A stretch of DNA of 8,293 nucleotides from JBOFDP01 sp051647125 (GTDB taxonomy: Bacteria > Bacteroidota > Bacteroidia > Chitinophagales > Chitinophagaceae). Shown piece by piece: positions 6,138 to 8,293 of this stretch. How positions within the stretch are numbered: the first letter of the stretch is position 1; every line of letters starts with the position of its first letter. The notes below the pieces were generated by a model. That model saw only the letters and a program-made list of their open reading frames with translations, was not told where the DNA came from and did not search any database. The stretch is from the NCBI GenBank assembly GCA_051647125.1, contig JBOFDP010000092.1, positions 1 through 8,293 of the forward strand. The letters are read 5' to 3'. The translations under genes were made by a program, and so were the position numbers.

Positions 6138-8081
6138 CTATGTATATATATTTTCAATAGTTTTCATAATATTTTCTAGGGTATGTTCTATACTCATAGT
6201 GCCAATATCTCCCATGCCTTTTCTACGAATAGATATTGCTTTATGTTGCATTTCTTTATCTCCTATAATAAGCATAAAAGGAATTTTTTTCAACTCGGCA
6301 TCACGTATTTTTTTTCCTATTTTTTCACTTCTAAAATCAGTCTCTATCCGAATATTATGTTGCTTAAATTGCTGTTCTATTTGTAGGCAATAATTTTCTT
6401 GTTTTTCACTAATAGGTAATAATATAGCTTGAATAGGAGCCAACCATATAGGAAAATTTCCTGCACAGTGTTCTATGAGTACGGCTATAAATCGTTCTAA
6501 GGATCCAAATGGGGCGCGATGTATCATTACAGGACGATGTTTTTGATTGTCTGCACCTATATATTCCAACTCAAACCTATCGGGCAAATTATAATCTACC
6601 TGTATAGTGCCAAGTTGCCATTTTCTGCCCAACGCATCTTGCACAATAAAATCTAATTTAGGACCATAAAAAGCCGCTTCTCCATATTCTACAATAGTTT
6701 GTAATCCTCGTTCTTTGGCTGATTCTATAATTGCCTGCTCTGCTAAATTCCAATTCTCTTCTGCCCCTATGTATTTGCTTGTATCTTCTTTATCTCTCAA
6801 AGAAATCTGAGCCGTATAGTTTTTGAAATTTAGTTTATTAAATACATGTAATACCAAATCTATAACTTTTGTAAATTCTTCTTTTACTTGGTCAGGTCTA
6901 CAAAAAAGATGAGCATCATCTTGGGTAAATCCTCGTACCCGTGTTAGCCCATGTAGTTCGCCATGTTGCTCATATCTATAAACGGTTCCAAACTCAGCCA
7001 ATCTCAAAGGTAAATCTTTGTATGAGCGGGGTTTAGTTTTGTATATTTCGCAATGATGAGGACAGTTCATAGGTTTTAATATAAATTCCTCTCCCTCCTG
7101 AGGGGTTTTTATAGATTGAAAACTATCCTTGCCATATTTTTCATAATGCCCGGAAGTAAGGTATAGATTTTTATGCCCAATATGGGGGGTAATTACGGGT
7201 AAGTAGCCTCTGTCTAGCTGTGCTTTTTGCATAAAATTTTGAAGTTCATTACGCACGGTGGCACCTTTTGGAAGCCATAAAGGCAAGCCCATACCTACAC
7301 GTTCAGAAAAAGCAAAAAGTTCCAATTCTTTCCCTATTTTTCGGTGATCTCTTTGTTTGGATTCTTGCAACCAAGCCAGATATTCTTCCAATTCTTTTTG
7401 TGTAGGAAAAGTAATCCCATATAAGCGAGTAAGCATTTTTCTTTTTTCATCGCCACGCCAATAGGCACCTGAGATATTGAGAATTTTTACTGCCTTTATA
7501 AATCCTGTATGTGGAATATGCGGACCACGACACAAATCAGTAAAATTACCTTGTGTATATAAGGTAATTTCTCCATCGTTTAGCCCCTCTATAAGTTCTA
7601 TTTTATAAGGATCCTTTTTTTGAAAAAAATATGCTAAAGCTTCTTTTTTAGAAATAGGCTTTCTGGTGTACTGACTTTGTTGTTGTGCAAGCTCCAGAAT
7701 TTTCTTTTCTAGGTTTTTTATATCCTCCTCTGTAAGTACATAATCCCCTAAATCTACATCATAATAAAACCCTTTATCAATAGCAGGACCTATACCAAAT
7801 TTTACATTAGGAAAAAGTGCTTCTATGGCTTCTGCCATCAGATGTGCGGAAGAATGCCAAAGAGTAGATTTTCCTTCGTCTTCTTCCCATGTAAGTAGTT
7901 GTATATCGGCATCTTTGTCTATGGGCAAAGTACTATCACAAATAGCATTATTGATTTTTGTGGCTAACACTTTTTTTTTCAATTGTAAAGAAATACTTTC
8001 TGCAATAGCTAATCCTGTAGTTCCTTTTGGATATTCCCTTATGGATTTATCGGGAAATAGTATTTTTATTTTATCGTACAT
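6138..8081 (-). CDS. thrS: Threonine--tRNA ligase
   Basis: ThrS is a class II aminoacyl-tRNA synthetase that charges tRNA-Thr in the cytoplasm and removes mischarged Ser. The product is 647 aa, the usual full length. Residues about 1-65 are the TGS domain. The editing domain shows HSSAH (H76, H80) and CRGPH (C184, H188), matching the E. coli editing residues His73, His77, Cys182 and His186, so proofreading should work. The catalytic core has MNCPHHCE (C340), motif 2 with YRYEQHGELHGLTRVRGF then QDDAHLF (H391), and motif 3 with HRAPFGSLERF (H521); C340, H391 and H521 are the zinc ligands. The anticodon-binding domain follows from about 545 to the end. The start is ATG 8081 (MYDKIKILFP), with no clear ribosome binding site. 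Unlike the frequent thrS-infC-rpmI-rplT order, priA follows. A run of nine A in the coding strand (7971-7979) encodes Lys35-37. Confidence 0.98.
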   Translation of the reverse strand: MYDKIKILFPDKSIREYPKGTTGLAIAESISLQLKKKVLATKINNAICDSTLPIDKDADIQLLTWEEDEGKSTLWHSSAHLMAEAIEALFPNVKFGIGPAIDKGFYYDVDLGDYVLTEEDIKNLEKKILELAQQQSQYTRKPISKKEALAYFFQKKDPYKIELIEGLNDGEITLYTQGNFTDLCRGPHIPHTGFIKAVKILNISGAYWRGDEKRKMLTRLYGITFPTQKELEEYLAWLQESKQRDHRKIGKELELFAFSERVGMGLPLWLPKGATVRNELQNFMQKAQLDRGYLPVITPHIGHKNLYLTSGHYEKYGKDSFQSIKTPQEGEEFILKPMNCPHHCEIYKTKPRSYKDLPLRLAEFGTVYRYEQHGELHGLTRVRGFTQDDAHLFCRPDQVKEEFTKVIDLVLHVFNKLNFKNYTAQISLRDKEDTSKYIGAEENWNLAEQAIIESAKERGLQTIVEYGEAAFYGPKLDFIVQDALGRKWQLGTIQVDYNLPDRFELEYIGADNQKHRPVMIHRAPFGSLERFIAVLIEHCAGNFPIWLAPIQAILLPISEKQENYCLQIEQQFKQHNIRIETDFRSEKIGKKIRDAELKKIPFMLIIGDKEMQHKAISIRRKGMGDIGTMSIEHTLENIMKTIENIYT

Positions 8082-8293
8082 ATCAAAAAATTACACGTTA
8101 AAACTACAAAAAAATTAATATACTGCCTAAGAAAATTTTATAAACAGTGTTGGAATGTCATATTTTGAACCCTTTTCCATGTTTTTCAGGGAATTCAATG
8201 TTTATTAGGAAACGGAGGAAGAATAAATAATAAAAATATAGAATAAGGGTTATTTTAAATTGTCAAAAACTGAATATGTCATCAACTTTCTCT
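8082..8293. other. thrS upstream region, no gene supported
   Basis: This AT-rich stretch must contain the thrS promoter and leader, but I see no clear TAnnTTTG element on the minus strand. There is a 7-bp inverted pair (aaccctt at 8168-8174, aagggtt at 8245-8251), too far apart to be convincing. An ATG at 8276 opens a frame that leaves the window after six codons. It could be the start of a divergent plus-strand gene, but there is too little sequence to judge. Confidence 0.5.

Noticed and set aside
6183..6393. Two overlapping plus-strand open frames at the 3' end of thrS
   Set aside because: Both are antisense to the ThrS anticodon-binding domain and show no motif.
7825..8118. Plus-strand open frame of 97 codons opposite the thrS start
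   Set aside because: Almost wholly antisense to the conserved TGS and editing domains of ThrS; no domain seen.
8127..8180. Minus-strand 17-codon frame (MEKGSKYDIPTLFIKFS) 45 bp ahead of thrS, as a leader peptide
   Set aside because: It has a single Thr codon and no visible attenuator hairpin; such short frames are common by chance.
8198..8230. Plus-strand 10-codon basic peptide frame MFIRKRRKNK
   Set aside because: Too short, with no supporting start signal or context.
8236..8266. TTGACA on the minus strand with a TATATT-like box, as a sigma-70 promoter for thrS
   Set aside because: Spacing of 20 (or 15 to another weak box) is poor, it lies about 180 bp from the start, and Bacteroidota promoters follow a different consensus.

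Overview
The window is a strongly AT-rich piece of a bacterial chromosome. It most likely comes from the Bacteroidota, possibly a Cytophagales-type or host-associated lineage. The grounds are the protein styles (RimO with its DSPEVD tract, a small one-cluster ferredoxin, PriA), the lack of Shine-Dalgarno sequences before the clear starts, and a possible TAnnTTTG promoter element. Placement below phylum is inference. All five intact genes are recognisable housekeeping or envelope genes. I see no CRISPR array, transposase, tRNA, rRNA or phage gene.

Layout. Positions 1-542 (+) hold the 3' part of an unrecognised gene that enters from the left edge. It is broken by one in-frame TGA (214-216) and by an apparent frameshift near 378-432. 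Positions 543-700 are noncoding. Then come three plus-strand genes: waaA (701-1942, Kdo transferase), rimO (1955-3295, ribosomal protein S12 methylthiotransferase) and a 77-aa ferredoxin-like gene (3341-3574). waaA and rimO are 12 bp apart and very likely co-transcribed; the ferredoxin gene follows after 45 bp. On the minus strand, thrS (8081 down to 6138) is followed after about 100 bp by priA (6034 down to 3614). priA converges on the ferredoxin gene across a 39-bp gap. Positions 8082-8293 are the thrS upstream region, with no gene I can support.

The genes serve separate core jobs: lipopolysaccharide inner core (WaaA), ribosome modification (RimO), electron transfer (ferredoxin), replication restart (PriA) and threonyl-tRNA charging (ThrS). 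The one functional link worth considering is that the ferredoxin could supply electrons to RimO, a radical-SAM enzyme with two Fe-S clusters. This rests on adjacency and chemistry only. WaaA implies a Kdo-lipid A outer membrane. I found no convincing new biological system. The least explained parts are the broken gene at the left edge and the ferredoxin.
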